Shown here: in pieces, positions 13,086 to 25,500 of the stretch
How the letters are laid out: every line of letters starts with the position of its first letter
Numbering within the stretch: the stretch's first letter is position 1
Assembly (NCBI RefSeq): GCF_047663525.1
Contig: NC_092588.1
Span: 141,630,001 to 141,694,000, forward strand
Length of the DNA stretch: 64,000 bases
From: Anas platyrhynchos
Taxonomy: Eukaryota > Chordata > Aves > Anseriformes > Anatidae
Direction of reading: 5' to 3'
Notes under the pieces: model-generated
Databases searched by the model: none
Told to the model about the DNA's origin: nothing
The model's input: only the letters and a program-made list of their open reading frames with translations
Program-made: the position numbers and the translations under genes

Positions 13086-14939
13086 GGTGTGGCTGAAGGA
13101 TGATCTGATGTGGGTATTTATCTTTATTTCAACACATCTGCATACAAAATAATGAATATAGTGCTGGATATACTGCTCATTTTCCTACTTAATTGTAAGA
13201 ACCCCCCCTTTTCATCTTTCTATGAGATTGACATCAGAGTGCTGCTGTGTCACAGGACCTGCAAAATGCAGTCTTGTTTTTGTAAGACACTTCCCATCCT
13301 GATCAGCAGGATTTACAGTAGAACACCTATGTCAATGAAGTCAAGCAAACCAAGCCTGTGGGTAGACCAGGCCTCATTACTCCTTTCACAAAACTACTGG
13401 GGTAGGATCACCTACAAATCCCTGAGGACCTGTGCAATATCAGTAACGTGTTAGATATCCCATGCCATCTTCATTACAGACTTCATGATTTTCCATTTCC
13501 GTGGAGAAATCCCTACCAGCATGGGAGCCAGTCTCCAGTCAGGTGACTGATCATACATGTAGCCCATAATTACAGAGCTTGTATTTGGTGAGCAATGCTT
13601 GCAATGTGCATTTCATCTACTGTGTAGTTGGATGGAAGTACATGGCTCCATCCTTATTTCAGTCTAAAAGCATGCAAGTGTTTAGCGCTGAACCAGAAGG
13701 ATATCTTTTCCTGTTGTACCTCCAAAGTAGTTCTGTTATGCAGATCTGCTCCTAAACTAGCACATAGATGTCACTTAGAGACAGGTTGTAATGGGAAACA
13801 TTTGAGTTTTGGCTAGATTAGTGCATTTAAATGGATCAATGATGAGATGCAGCTGCAGGGTGGAGGCTCTTTAAAAGCTGCACTTCTCATTGCCAAATAT
13901 AATGAAATACGGATGACTTCCAGCTAACTTATTGTTGATCTTCGTATGAGGGAAATTTTGCAACATGAGTATTTGATACTGTAAAGCTACACTGTGGAAA
14001 ATAAAAATTAAGAAAAAAAATATACATGAATTATAAAGATAAGACATAAAGGGAGGAAGCAAAAGGTGACGGAATAGGTAACATAAATGTGAAATGAGTT
14101 GGAGACAATCAAAAATGAGTGGGAATCAGAAGTGTTAAAACTTCATGAACAAGAGATGAAAAGAATGGAAAATATAACAGATAAAAGGAGTAATAAGGAA
14201 ATGGTCAGTAAAAGAATTATTGCAAGCAATCACAATTACTGATACAAAGAAGGAAATTCTTCAGGGAATAAAGTGTGAAGCTATACAAATTCAGAGCAGA
14301 GCTAGGAAAGTGAGTCTGATTCTGAAGTGATGACTTTTACCAAGACAGGTAAAGTAATTTATTTTTTTGCTACGCTCTACTTGCAGCTCCTATTTCAGAT
14401 TGCATTACTTACCTAAACTTACCTGTTCAAATATATAAGAAAAGGAGACTCAACATAGTTCAGATCAATGTGGCTTCCCAAGTCGTTTCATTTCTCCATC
14501 TGTGTATCTGCCACAGCCGTTATCAGTTTATTTACTTTGTCTCTGATTGTAAGATGGGAAACTCTTAGGCATCCCGTGGTAATCCAACAACTGTTCAAAA
14601 AATACAGCCCTTTGCCAGCTGAAAAAAAGAACATTCTGCATGGAGTCACTCAGCCGAAAAAGAAACAACACACAAAAAAAAAAGTGCCTGAACTGTTGTC
14701 CTCTTCAGCAAACTGTAGAAAATGAAAACAGTTCTAGAGATAACAGAAGTCAATTTTTATCAGATCCTTAAATTTGCAGACAGCTATGCGTGTGATTTTA
14801 GTCAAAAGAAATCCTCAAAATGTGACCCAGTTTGGGTTCAGCTTTCTTCAGCACTTTAGTCCAAAAAAAATGCATTGCAGTAGACTTCAATTGATAGGAA
14901 ATCTGTCTCTGTGTGGAGAAAGAGAGAAACTGTGGACTA

Positions 14940-15200
14940 ACTGCTCCGAGTCGGATAACCTGCAGTTTTACATAACAAAAGGCTTAAAAAGCGCAAATGG
15001 ACAAGAAGGGTCCCTTGTAGCTTCCCTGAACTTGCCTCATCGCGCTCATTGGTTTTCCAAGTTTTTGCACAACTGTTGTTGGCCTGCTCTTTTTGAGAAC
15101 TGGAAACTTGAATCGTTTATGGGAAATAATACAAGTCCGGGGCCAAATCCTACCTCCATTAACTGTACGTGGAGCTGGACTGCCCCTCACGTGCAGTTGA
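14940..15200. promoter_or_regulatory. CpG-retaining patch with CCAAT-type and CACGTG sites
   Basis: Nine CpGs lie across about 250 bp of otherwise CpG-poor DNA. An ATTGG (inverted CCAAT) sits at 15,048-15,052 beside a GCGC, and a palindromic E-box CACGTG is at 15,188-15,193. An unusually long open frame (about 150 codons from an ATG near 14,786, plus strand) covers the patch, but its translation has no recognisable domain. A distal regulatory element is possible; sequence inspection alone cannot show it. Confidence 0.25.
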
Positions 15201-15654
15201 GTGAACCAGGACAGCAGATGCTGTTTCTAGCAAGCAGCTCTTGAGAGGTTAGTGGGCTGACAGTCCCTGTAACATAACAGCAAGGCTGTGTGAAGTGGTT
15301 CGCATTTAAATTGCTTCAGCTCTGCCATCTAGGGGAGCTCAGCCCAACAGGGTACTAGGCAGGGGAGGTAGTGAGGAATCAGTCCATAAAAAAGGAAATT
15401 TTTGGCAGAAAAACTCTTATGACAGACCCCAAACAGGTCTGCAACGAGGGAAGGAACTGGGCCCACAGGGGTGTCTGCTAGAGACAAAGCAAGCTCAAGC
15501 TGTAACACGACCACAACAGAGAAAAACGATCGCTCAGAGTCACATCAGCATTTCAGCCTGACTGTGATGAGGAGGACACAGTGCAGCTGCAGGGCTGGCA
15601 GTCTCGAGTGAACAGACCCTAAGGAAGGCAGATTATTTAAATTCAGAAGACAAG

Positions 15655-15990
15655 GAACTGCGACCAAAACAGTCTTTCAAAACCACCTAGTTCATCCCCT
15701 TCTGGTTCCAACTGGGTTGTTCCCAACCCTCTGTTTTTTAGTGATTTATCTGGTTTAATTTTAAATTACTCAAGAGATGGAGTTTCCACCACTTCCCATG
15801 GGAAATTAGCCCATGCATGGCCTGATAGCCATGGCCAGAATATTTTCCTGATGTTCAACCTTCAGTGGTTTCCCTTTGTTTGGTTTAATCTCATTACTCC
15901 CAGTTATTCCCCACTGGCCAGTGTGGAGCAGTCAGCCCCTCTTTTTTGCACTTGCACCTTCACAGTCGGATACAATTGTCTCGAGGAAAA
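15655..15990 (-). mobile_element. Old CR1-type LINE fragment, antisense
   Basis: On the plus strand the sequence follows the familiar antisense CR1/L3 3'-region pattern. A CCACCTAGTTCATCCCC-like start is followed by a GAGTTTCCACCACTTCCC block near 15,780-15,799. A TTTTCCTGATGTTCAACCTT block comes near 15,843-15,862, then a TTTCCC..ATTACTCCCAGTT block near 15,869-15,904. The copy is well diverged and has no open reading frame, so it is an inactive fossil; its own sense strand is the minus strand. The subfamily cannot be assigned by eye. Confidence 0.7.
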
Positions 15991-17895
15991 TCCAATAGGC
16001 TTTATTATATATTATTCACCTTTTCAAATGCAGAGGTAAAACAAAAATATGAACCCTTTGTTCATATAGGATAGGATAAATTCATTTTACAAGATGTTTT
16101 CTAGACTTAATCTACTTCCACTCACCTACTAGCTGAGACCTGCCCAGGTCTTTTAAGGTACAGTGACGGATGACCCCACACAAACCTCCTCCCTACCTCT
16201 TTCAGAACTATGGGAACACGTTATACAAGGTGGGAGTAACAGATGTGGGAAACTAAAATCAGTTCTCTATAATAAGGGGACACAGAAACTGAGGAGTTGC
16301 AGGAAAATGTGTTTAGTGGAGTGGTGTTAAAAAAGATTACCAAAAATACCTCAGTGTGGGTGCTACATTAGCTTGGCTTAGGAAATACCAGACAGGAGCA
16401 CTGCAATTAATGCCAGAGAGACAAGTCAAAATTTTAGCTCAGAAAGAATATGACAAATCTGAAGGAGAAATACTGGTGAATCATAAGCACAGAAAAAGTT
16501 GATGAAATTTTATTTATGGTGAGATTCTTCAGAGGCGAAGCACAGGGAGGGAAGAAAAGGTGACAAAACAGCTATTTCCTGAATGCGCAGAAAATGCTGG
16601 AAAGAGAATGAAGATCCCTTAATACTTTGTAAGAAAGATTAAAGACAAAGAAGCTGAAATACAACTGTGGAAGCCAAACAAAAGCACCAAGAGTAACCTG
16701 ATCAAATCTCTTGAAAGCAGGAGACAGATCAGAGGAGGGAGCAGAAGTATTAGCCAGAAGGAAATCAATAGAGGCTTTTGTGAGACCCTTAGGAGATAAC
16801 TGGGCTTTCCGGAAGCTTGGGTTGCACGGCAGCATCGGCAGAACAGCCTGTTCCTTGTTAGCCTTAGTCATAAGAAAGCTGCTGAGAGAGATGCACTATT
16901 CCTCGCCTTCCCCCACAAGCTCCTGTGTTTAAAATACCAGCGTTTTAGAAGTAACCGTTTAAAATTAAAATGAAAGAGTCATCTTACCTCCAGTTCTGAA
17001 CTTTGGGGCAGTCATAAGCCAGGGATACTGATTCAGTGGAGCACACGGGGCAGAAGCCAAATTAGGGAAGATCTAGGATAGAACTGAAGAGAACAAACAA
17101 ACAAACAAACAAAACTGTAAGCACTGATTGTAGATGTGCTGCTCACAGAGCAGACCCACAGCAAGGAGGAGAGAGCACCTGGATGGGCAAGAGGAGTCAA
17201 GGACAGGTTTCTTAAGGTGGGAGAGACTGAAATATCCTTGGGAAGCATTGCTCCTCGCACCTGTAAACATGCTGTTTTCTCTCTCACAGTGAATCTATTG
17301 AGGAGGCAGCAAGAGAGCATTACTTAGATCATGGATAATGACTGTAATTCTGTGGCACTGACATTATCAAGGGCTGCTCAGACAGCCTGTGCACAAGCTC
17401 CAGGCTTTTGTCATTTGAACACAACTGAAAATGTAAGAAGCATTCAGATATTAAGTAGGACAGAAACCAGTTGTTATGGGCTCAGGCATGCCAGGGAAAC
17501 TGCATTGCATTCCCGCCCATCTGGACTGCAGCGAGGTGCAAAAGGAGATATTCTGGCTTATCTTTGTGAGCTAAGTGTAAAGCTATTGTCGTTAGGTGAT
17601 CTGCTAGTGATAGAAATGGGATGAACTTGTCTGGGGACAGCAGCACCTCCTTTCAGCTCACTCAGTTCAGATAATGCCAAAGAGAATGATAGTCAGTCTT
17701 AGCCAAAGACATCCACGTCTAGAGATATATTTTAAAATGTACAAGACATTCAGATTTTGAGTTTTAGATATTTAATACAAATATCCTCTCGCAATAGGTG
17801 ACATTTGTAATGTATGTTTAAAAATGAGTCTTCACTATGATCTCTTACTTTTTTTTCCTTACTCTTTTTTTTTTCTTATTGTAGCCTCCTTTTTC
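15991..17895. other. Intergenic DNA, no gene seen
   Basis: AT-rich sequence with no supported gene. It contains a short (AAAC)n run near 17,094-17,112 and a T-rich lead-in to the pentanucleotide array from about 17,850. Confidence 0.5.
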
Positions 17896-18065
17896 TCTTC
17901 TCTTCTCTTCTCTTCTCTTCTCTTCTCTTCTCTTCTCTTCTCTTCTCTTCTCTTCTCTTCTCTTCTCTTCTCTTCGCTTCGCTTCGCTTCGCTTCGCTTC
18001 GCTTCGCTTCGCTTCCCTTCCCTTCCCTTCCCTTCCCTTCCCTTCCCTTCCCTTCCCTTCCCTTC
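17896..18065. repeat. Perfect three-block pentanucleotide array (TCTTC)16 (GCTTC)8 (CCTTC)10
   Basis: Thirty-four consecutive pentamers form 170 bp without a single interruption. Positions 17,896-17,975 are sixteen TCTTC, 17,976-18,015 are eight GCTTC, and 18,016-18,065 are ten CCTTC. The blocks differ only at the first base of the unit, so each variant arose once and spread as a contiguous block. On the minus strand the units read GAAGA, GAAGC and GAAGG, the last being a rotation of AAGGG. The strand is all-pyrimidine in the outer blocks, with one G per unit in the middle block. The open frames across it are artefacts of the repeat. Confidence 0.97.
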
Positions 18066-19164
18066 TCTTTTTTTTCAGTGTCTTTTCTTTCTCCCTGCCT
18101 CCCCATTTCCTGTGTTTCCCCTTTTCTTCTTTGCACTTGCACTTTGCACTTTGCAGTCATTCTTTGCACTTTTTTTTCCCCTACTCTTCCATTAGTCTTT
18201 CCTCCCCAAACCATTCCTAGCTGCACAGGTAGGACTCCCCATAAACTTGCTTTCTGTCCACTCTCACTCTCCACTACTGCAGTTATCACTCTACCCTGGG
18301 AGGGAAGAGCACAAAGAGAAGAATGCAGATGTGTGCTGGACCCAAGTTCACTTCTTAAATCATTCTGAGAGATTTCCCCTTTCAGTGTCAGTGTGTCACA
18401 GATTTGGTCATGTTGTACCCTCTCACCCTGTCCCCAGTCTGAATAATCAAGTCCAAAAGACCTGTAGTCACTGTGTACTTGTACCCAACCTGCTGACAGC
18501 TACAGGAAAAGCTGTATATGTTATAGCTGGTATGCCCCATGACACTACAGAACATGTGGACAGATTTTGAGGCTTTAATATGGTACATTATGAAGTTTGA
18601 CTTCCTACAGCATGGTACAAGCTGAAGCACCTGGTGGCCTTATCTGTGTGGCCAACACTCCAGCTCTCGGGCAGGTATGAAGAAAGGCTGGGAAATGGCA
18701 AATAAGATCTCAGATTTAACATATTAAAAAGAAAACAGATATGCAGTTATACTGATAGTAAGATGTAGAGGGATTGGGAGCTGTCAGGGTATATCATTTT
18801 TATATAATCTGGAAAGCAACAGTATAAATATAAAAAATATTGTATAGGCCAAAATCTAGCAATCTTTGTTAATTCTGCATTTTGTGCTGACTCCACCTAA
18901 GCCATTTGTCTAGATTTTATTTGGCTAGGCTATAGCGGTGTGGTATGCAACTTCACTTAATTATCCATATTCAGGATCAGCCTTCAGCTCAGAAAGATAA
19001 GAGAAATGTCAAGACAGAAAGCAAGAATCTGTGATTCACAAGATGTCACATGCTTTGGTTTCTTGACTGAAATTTCTGAAATGAGAACCACCTGCTCCTG
19101 GTAGTAATGAAGGATCTCTGATTGGAAAGTCAAACAGCTATTTCAGTAGAGTCTGGGGGAAAGG

Positions 19165-19195
<31 letters not shown>

Positions 19196-20400
19196 CAATT
19201 AAGAAATTCTGCCAGAAGCTTCAGCAACGGTCCTATGAGACCAGAAAGGAAGTACAGCAGATCCTTCACAGTCTGAGAGTACAGCAGAAGACAGCTAGTT
19301 CCAGTAAAATCAAGACAAACCAGAATTAAAAATGCAAGAAAAGACAGTAAAAGACGTGGCAAGATAAAAAGGAGATGGTATGAAGAAGAGGCTAAGGTGC
19401 AGCAAGCAGAGTATGATCAAGCAGCTGGGCAAGGAGGGGAGCAGCTGAACCCTAGCACAACTTGCTGGCCCTACAGCGTGGGCATCACCTCAGGGTGCTG
19501 CTTTTCGACAGGACACAGCCATGTGCAGTGCCACCGCTGGGTGTGAGAAGCCATCGGCGCTAGGGCTCCTACAGCAGCTTGCTGTCTTGTCATGGCACTC
19601 TCCCTATCAGCTTGAAAGTTGAGCCAATACGCATCTCTAAAATCAGGGCTGTAGCCTCTCAGTTTTTGGAACAAAACCTAAGACTTTGTGCTTGCCCACA
19701 TCACATATTTATGTCAGGAAAGCCAGCTTAGAAATGTCTGCAAAGAGCCCGCTTGTAACGCTCTTATCTAAAGTAGCACTTTACCCTTGGATGTCACCAC
19801 ATCCAACTGTCCACTTGATGAGATGAACCTTCACTTTTTTTTCAGGAGCAACTTGAAAATATGAGTAAAAGGGAAGATGATATCCAGAAAGAATGAGAGG
19901 GACAGAGCCTGACCTCGAGTGATATGCAGAGTCTGGGTGGGAGGTGCTGAAAACACACAACTGTTACTTTCGGGGTAGATGCAGAAGAACTGAAATAAAT
20001 GTAAATTAATATGTCGTGAGAGCTCAGATGGAATGGCCTGGCACAAGCCAAGCCTGTGGTTAGTTTAATCATCTATCCGTCTCACCCCTGGTAAATCAGG
20101 GTCAGGAAACAATGAGAGGGTCGGGGACTGTTTGCGCCGATGTTTGCTGCCTGCCTGCCTGAAGGAATGCTGCAGGAACGTGCCAAGAATCCGGCTTTGT
20201 CAGGGAAAAAGTTCTCATTTCTGAAAAGACTGACAGACCTTTACGGAGAAGCGAGACGACACGTCAGCAGGAGCACCAAACCAGAAGCAGGGAGGGCTTC
20301 TGGAGGTTTCTCTGGGGGCTGGAAACACTCAACCCAGCAGGAGAGGCATGAGGTGTCAGGCTGCCACCCTCCCCTGCCCTGTGGGCAGGAGCAGGGCCAG
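18066..20400. other. Intergenic DNA with a 27-base poly-A run
   Basis: No gene is supported. After the pentanucleotide array the sequence stays pyrimidine-rich to about 18,200, including GCACTTT repeats near 18,134-18,171. An uninterrupted run of 27 A lies at 19,165-19,191; I see no retroelement body beside it. Confidence 0.5.
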
Positions 20401-20875
20401 GCCTGTGGCACCTGGGCATGGCCTATGGCACCTGGGCACATCCTATGGTGTTTGGGCATGGCCTATAGCACCTGGGCATGGCCTATGGCTCCTGAGCACG
20501 GCCTATGGCACCTGAGCACATCCTATGGTGTTTGGGCATGGCCTATAGCACCTGGGCATGGCCTATGGCTCCTGAGCACGGCCTATGGCACCTGGGCACA
20601 TCCTATGGTGTTTGGGCATGGCCTATAGCACCTGGGCATGGCCTATGGCTCCTGAGCACGGCCTATGGCACCTGAGCACATCCTATGGTGTTTGGGCATG
20701 GCCTATAGCACCTGGGCATGGCCTATGGCTCCTGAGCATGGCCTATGGCACCTGAGCACATCCTATGGTGTTTGGGCATGGCCTATAGCACCTGGGCATG
20801 GCCTATGACTCCTGGGCATGAACTATGATGCCTGGGCATGGCCTCTGGTGCCCGGGCACGGCCTATGGCTTGCAT
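20401..20875. repeat. 20-bp minisatellite with an 80-bp higher-order unit
   Basis: About twenty-four head-to-tail 20-bp monomers resemble GCCTATGGCACCTGGGCATG. From 20,461 they are arranged as a four-monomer cycle of 80 bp: A (..ATAGCACCTGGGCATG), B (..ATGGCTCCTGAGCACG), C (..ATGGCACCTGAGCACA) and D (TCCTATGGTGTTTGGGCATG). The cycle is repeated from 20,461 to about 20,800, just over four times. Units at both ends are more diverged, as expected if the array grew from its middle. A 162-codon plus-strand frame runs into the array, but 20 is not a multiple of 3, so the frame shifts at every monomer and no protein repeat is conserved. Confidence 0.95.
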
Positions 20876-21943
20876 AGGGGCTCAAAAGTCAGTGGCAGCA
20901 ACCCCAGGGCTGCTGAGGAAACCGCAGGCTGCAGCGCCCCGAGGCAGGCCACGTGTAGCAGTGCTTCATTGGGCTCTGGAGTTGCCACAAAAATCGGGGC
21001 CAGCGCTGAGATGAGGCCCCGCGTACGTTTAACGCTATTGGCATGGCCAGAAGGGCTCATGTGATGAGGGAGAATCTTCTAAAGCCAGTCGTTCTCACTT
21101 TAAGGCTGACATACCGTGCCATAAAATGTCACTGAAGCAAGAGAAAATAATTTCCTGGTTGCTAAAATAATTCAGCATCTAGATGGGAGCACTGTGGTGC
21201 ACTATCCAAGATAAACAGGGAGAGAAAATGCAAGTGAACGTGCTGCAGAAAGCACGAAGAAGGGCAAAAAGAAATTTGGTTTGGGTGAGCAATCCAGATG
21301 CTACCTTTGCAATGTGCTGCTTGGAAGGAGAACTGAGCCTCTTTAGATAAAACCCAAATTATGAGTGTTCCCTTAGCTACAGTTTCTAAAGTCAGTAAAG
21401 TAGAGATGAAGAAGGAAATCAAGCAGGGATCCTGTGACTGAATGAAAAAGCTGAACGCAGGAGTTCTGGCAGAGCTCTGGAAAAAAAAAAATAAAGAGAG
21501 AGAGAGAAAATGGGAAATAGAGAAATACTTTTTAGCTTAGACTTCATTAAAAACAGAGATAAAAATACCTTTTTTTATTCTAAGCTGTTTTTCTATATCC
21601 ACATTTCTCCTAATGATTATTATAGTAATATTATACCTACATAAGAACGTTTTGTCTTTCATAAAGCAATTAATGCAGACAGGGAAATGTGAATGTGTAA
21701 TTGCATATTTTAAAACTAACTTTTAAAGAAAGTCTGGTACGATGATTTTGCTTTAAACTAACTCAGAATAGTGAGGGAAACTTCCCAGGATTTGTTTTCA
21801 CCTTCAGCAAACCTACAGACAAAAGATCAAACTATAAATGGTTGCTTTCCTGGAGTGAGTCATTAGAAGACATTTGAAAATATGTGAAGGATTTTTTTCA
21901 AAGTATGTCAAGACAGAGGTAAATAGGTAAATTCCCCTCCTTT

Positions 21944-21990
21944 CCCCCCCCCCCCAAAAAAAAAACAAACCAAACCAAACCAAAACAAAA
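21944..21990. repeat. Homopolymer junction: C-run, A-run, then AAACC repeats
   Basis: About twelve C are followed directly by about ten A and then several AAACC-type units. The minus strand therefore carries a long G-run next to a T-run. This is low-complexity sequence and a likely site of sequencing or assembly error. Confidence 0.85.
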
Positions 21991-22511
21991 AACTCATTCA
22001 ACAATTCTAAATTCTTAATTAATTGTTCATAATTTTGCAGATCCTTATCTGTTAGCTATTAGTTATATTATGGAGGAATACAGTACTGGGACTAGAGGGA
22101 CTACAGGAGTGAAAGCAGCAGCTCAGCTCCTCTCACCAGCAGTGGGAGGGCATCAGCCAGGCCCCGCTGCCCTAGCACTAAAGTGTCTTGTAATTTTGGT
22201 TAAACCTAAAGAAGGAAATCATCTACTTACCTGATTTTCAAAATCCGTCACATCCACCTAATTATTTCTGCTGGAGCCACAGGCTTGCAAAGGTCTTTGT
22301 ACTCAGGAATGGGATTTTTGGCCCATAAAACATCCGAACACCTAGAAGTAATTTATAGAAAAGGCTGGGGGCAAGAGCAGAAGCCAGACGAGGGTGAGAA
22401 GAGTGGGATCTGGAAAGAAACTGAATGAAGACAGCACTGGCACTCACTAAGGGAACACAACTTCTCAGGGGAAGGGTAAGGATGCTTAAAGAAGTTAACT
22501 CAGTTACTTTC

Positions 22512-22512
<1 letters not shown>

Positions 22513-22548
<36 letters not shown>

Positions 22549-22549
22549 T
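22513..22549. repeat. (TTA)n microsatellite
   Basis: About twelve uninterrupted TTA/ATT units form a simple trinucleotide repeat, probably length-polymorphic. Confidence 0.95.
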
Positions 22550-25500
22550 AGAGAGTGTTCTCAGTGAAAAGCTAACTCCTACGTGTTACAGTTTTAAACT
22601 GTGATCCCATCTGCTTTACCATTGAGTGCTGAGCTGGGAAAACTCCAGGAGACCTCAGCGAGATGATGGAGATGACACTGGTGGTTGAGTTGTGGGCTCC
22701 TCTCTGCCATGGGAGCCTCCGGTGATGACTCCAGGAGGACACCGGTGGATGAATATTTGGTAAGCCTTACCAAGAGCTGCATGACTGAATCTCCATCCCA
22801 TTTGGTAATGTGTTAAATGTTAAACCAAAAATTTTAATTCTCAGAATTAACAGCAGTACAAGCATTCCTACCTTTGGGCTGATGCCATTACACTGGCAGG
22901 CTAGAGGACTGTTTGGAACAACATTCGCGTGGAAAATGACAGTATTTTCACATTATTTTCATACATAAACCTATATTAACTAAAAACTGTGGCTCTGAAC
23001 TTAGTAGGGGCTTAACTCAGGGCGTATGAACAGTTGTATACAGTCAGTCTGCAGGAATGGGGCCCACATGCTGTGGAGTTATTTTCCTATTCAAATACAC
23101 AGAACACATGCTTCTTGTTCTTGAATAGCTTTACATACAATTTTCACAACCTATTTTTACTTCGCAAAATGTTGTTGTCCTTCTGTGTAAAACAATTTAA
23201 ATGTCTCAGAGACGGATGAAGCTGAGACAGCGTAAACATGGTTTGGGGAATGGAAAATAACACCAGCAAGGCTGCGCCTGTCCGAAGAATTCGGATCATC
23301 CTGAGGCAGTGCCATGACGTACCTTGACTTCCTTCTTCCCTTTTGCACAGGAAATGTGTTCTTGTATTTGACTCTTTTTCTATAAATAAATGGAACATAA
23401 TCAGGAAAGCACTCACTAGCTTGGGATTCCACTTTGTGACCTGTGTGGAGAAATATCAAAATATTTTGATGCATATTTTGGCTAGGCTGCTGCAAGATAC
23501 TACGAAGGCCTGATGGAATCAACTGCATGCCAGACTTGACCTGGATAAACCCTTTTTTTGCTCTTGTCTGAATAATGCAGCTGGAAATACCGCCTTGGAG
23601 CAGTATTCACATTCACCTGATCATCCTTTGCTGGGCTCCTTGCACCTGCAGAGCTCATAGACTGCTTTCTGTTCAACATGGACTAGAAGGAATTGAGAGA
23701 AAGGGAAGTAATGAAGATTGAAGTAATGAGGCAAAGCCTGAGATGGGAAGACCTAAAAGCTTCAGAAAATAAGATGGAGAGACTGTGAGTAACAACACTG
23801 GGATCTAGTCAGATGAACTAACATAGGTGTCTAATTTGTTTGATTAAAGATGAAGGGAGATTCAGACTGACTTTACAGAACTGACTCTGCCTCATACACG
23901 TAGCTTAGGCAAAATAGTATTTAGGAGCTTAAATTGGGTGTTTGTAGTTAAAAGTTTGAAAGCGGTAAACAGCATCATGCTATTTCCAAAATGCCTTTTG
24001 GATGGAGGATAAACAATTTCAGTTTATTACAGTTTTCTTTCCCATATGGAACAAGTGGGCCCAGGACCAAACAGTCTCTCAGCAGAAACCTTCCATCTCC
24101 ATACTCACTCAGCAGGTCATATTTAACTGATTTCAGCATCCTTCCTGTACGCTCAGTAGTGGACGCCTTCCAATCAATGTTCTACAGTTAGAGCTTGTAA
24201 TGACTCTTCATTTGTTACCCTGTCTGACTCTGCTCCTCGTGCTACTGTTGAATATTTCTGTCTCTGGTCTGCCTTTGGTGTCATGAAAGCTGTCTGCTTT
24301 TTGTCTCTCTGTGCAACTGCTTAGGCTGAGCTATGATTTCCACAATTCAAATTTTGAGCACCCTCACCTCATTCCAAATTTCCTAAGAAAACATAGAAAC
24401 ACAGCTCCAGTAACTCTCATGAAAAAGCAAACAAATCAATCAATCAAACGACACTTGTATAATTCAGAAAGACAAAGAGATATTCACTCCTGAATCAAAG
24501 AATGACACAATTGTACTTGCCCCTCCTTTTTTGTTCTGGTAGCTCCTATTTTCATCTACAGTTTTACTATTGCATTATTGCATTTCCCAGTCCATCCAGA
24601 TTAGGCTGCAAACACATTTTCAAAGGTACATAACCACTGAAGGATGCAGCTAGGCACCTACCCACACAGGTGAAAGTACTTTAAGTTTTCTTGATTGGTT
24701 AAGAGCCTTCAAGGCTCTGGCCCTGAGCATCTCAGAACAAGGGCTTATCTTTTTCTGAAAAACAGCAAAAGTCTGTGAGTGTCATTAAAAACGGAGTCTG
24801 GCACAAGTTTGATTAACAGACAACAAGGCAAAGGAGAGAATACCACATAAAACCAGAGCATACCTGATCAAACTGCAGAAAAACTATCCAAAGAAAAAAA
24901 AAAAAAAGATCAATACTTCTAATAATTTAGGAAAATAAAATAACTGGGAAAAGACACTTGAGGATAACTGTTTTCTGGCATGGCTTCCAAAATATTTGCT
25001 AAGTTTCGTTATTTTTCTGTGCAATTTAAATAGCTGTAAAAGCAGAGCAGTGATCTGCCAGCCATAAAGTTCTCCCTTGTCAAGTCTTATGGCTTAACAA
25101 CACTGACAAATGTAGAAAGTTTTACTAATAGTAGGACCAATGGATTTTGAAATATATATAGCAATGAGTTACTTTAATGAAATTTTGTATCATGAAATTA
25201 GATTTTTCTTACCATTATCAGAGGTTCAATCATGCAGGTCTAAAAGAAACTACAGGGTCACAATAACACAAGTCATTTTTGTCTCTTTCTGCTATGGAAA
25301 AAAGGGGAAATCTTTCAGGCCACTCCCGAAACCAAACTAAAGGTCAGGCTTTGAATGGTATCCAAACCTTTTTCTCTCTCAGTATTACAAATAAATTGCT
25401 GTACTGCAAACTCTGGTAGTTTGTCAGTACTTCTCTGCTCCGTGCAGCAGCAGAAGGAACGAGGTATGACAGCAAGTACTTTACTGGGTCTAAGGTTTTG

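Larger units (their letters stand above)
9481..15654. other. Intergenic DNA with two small CpG-retaining patches
   Basis: No gene is supported. Two patches stand out against an otherwise CpG-poor background: about 12,902-13,085, with eight CpGs packed between roughly 13,032 and 13,083, and about 14,940-15,200, with nine spread CpGs. They are listed separately. The rest is AT-rich with short chance frames and short A or T runs. Confidence 0.5.

Noticed and set aside
17824..18289. Long frames on both strands over the pentanucleotide array
   Set aside because: They are simple translations of the five-base repeat (Ser-Leu-Leu-Phe-type and Lys-Arg-Glu-type), with no protein evidence.
20140..20628. 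162-codon plus frame entering the 20-bp minisatellite
   Set aside because: The monomer length is not a multiple of three, so no repeat peptide is preserved; the frame is fortuitous.
20401..20875. Possible CRISPR-like array
   Set aside because: Units are contiguous with no unique spacers, and the genome is clearly a vertebrate with introns.
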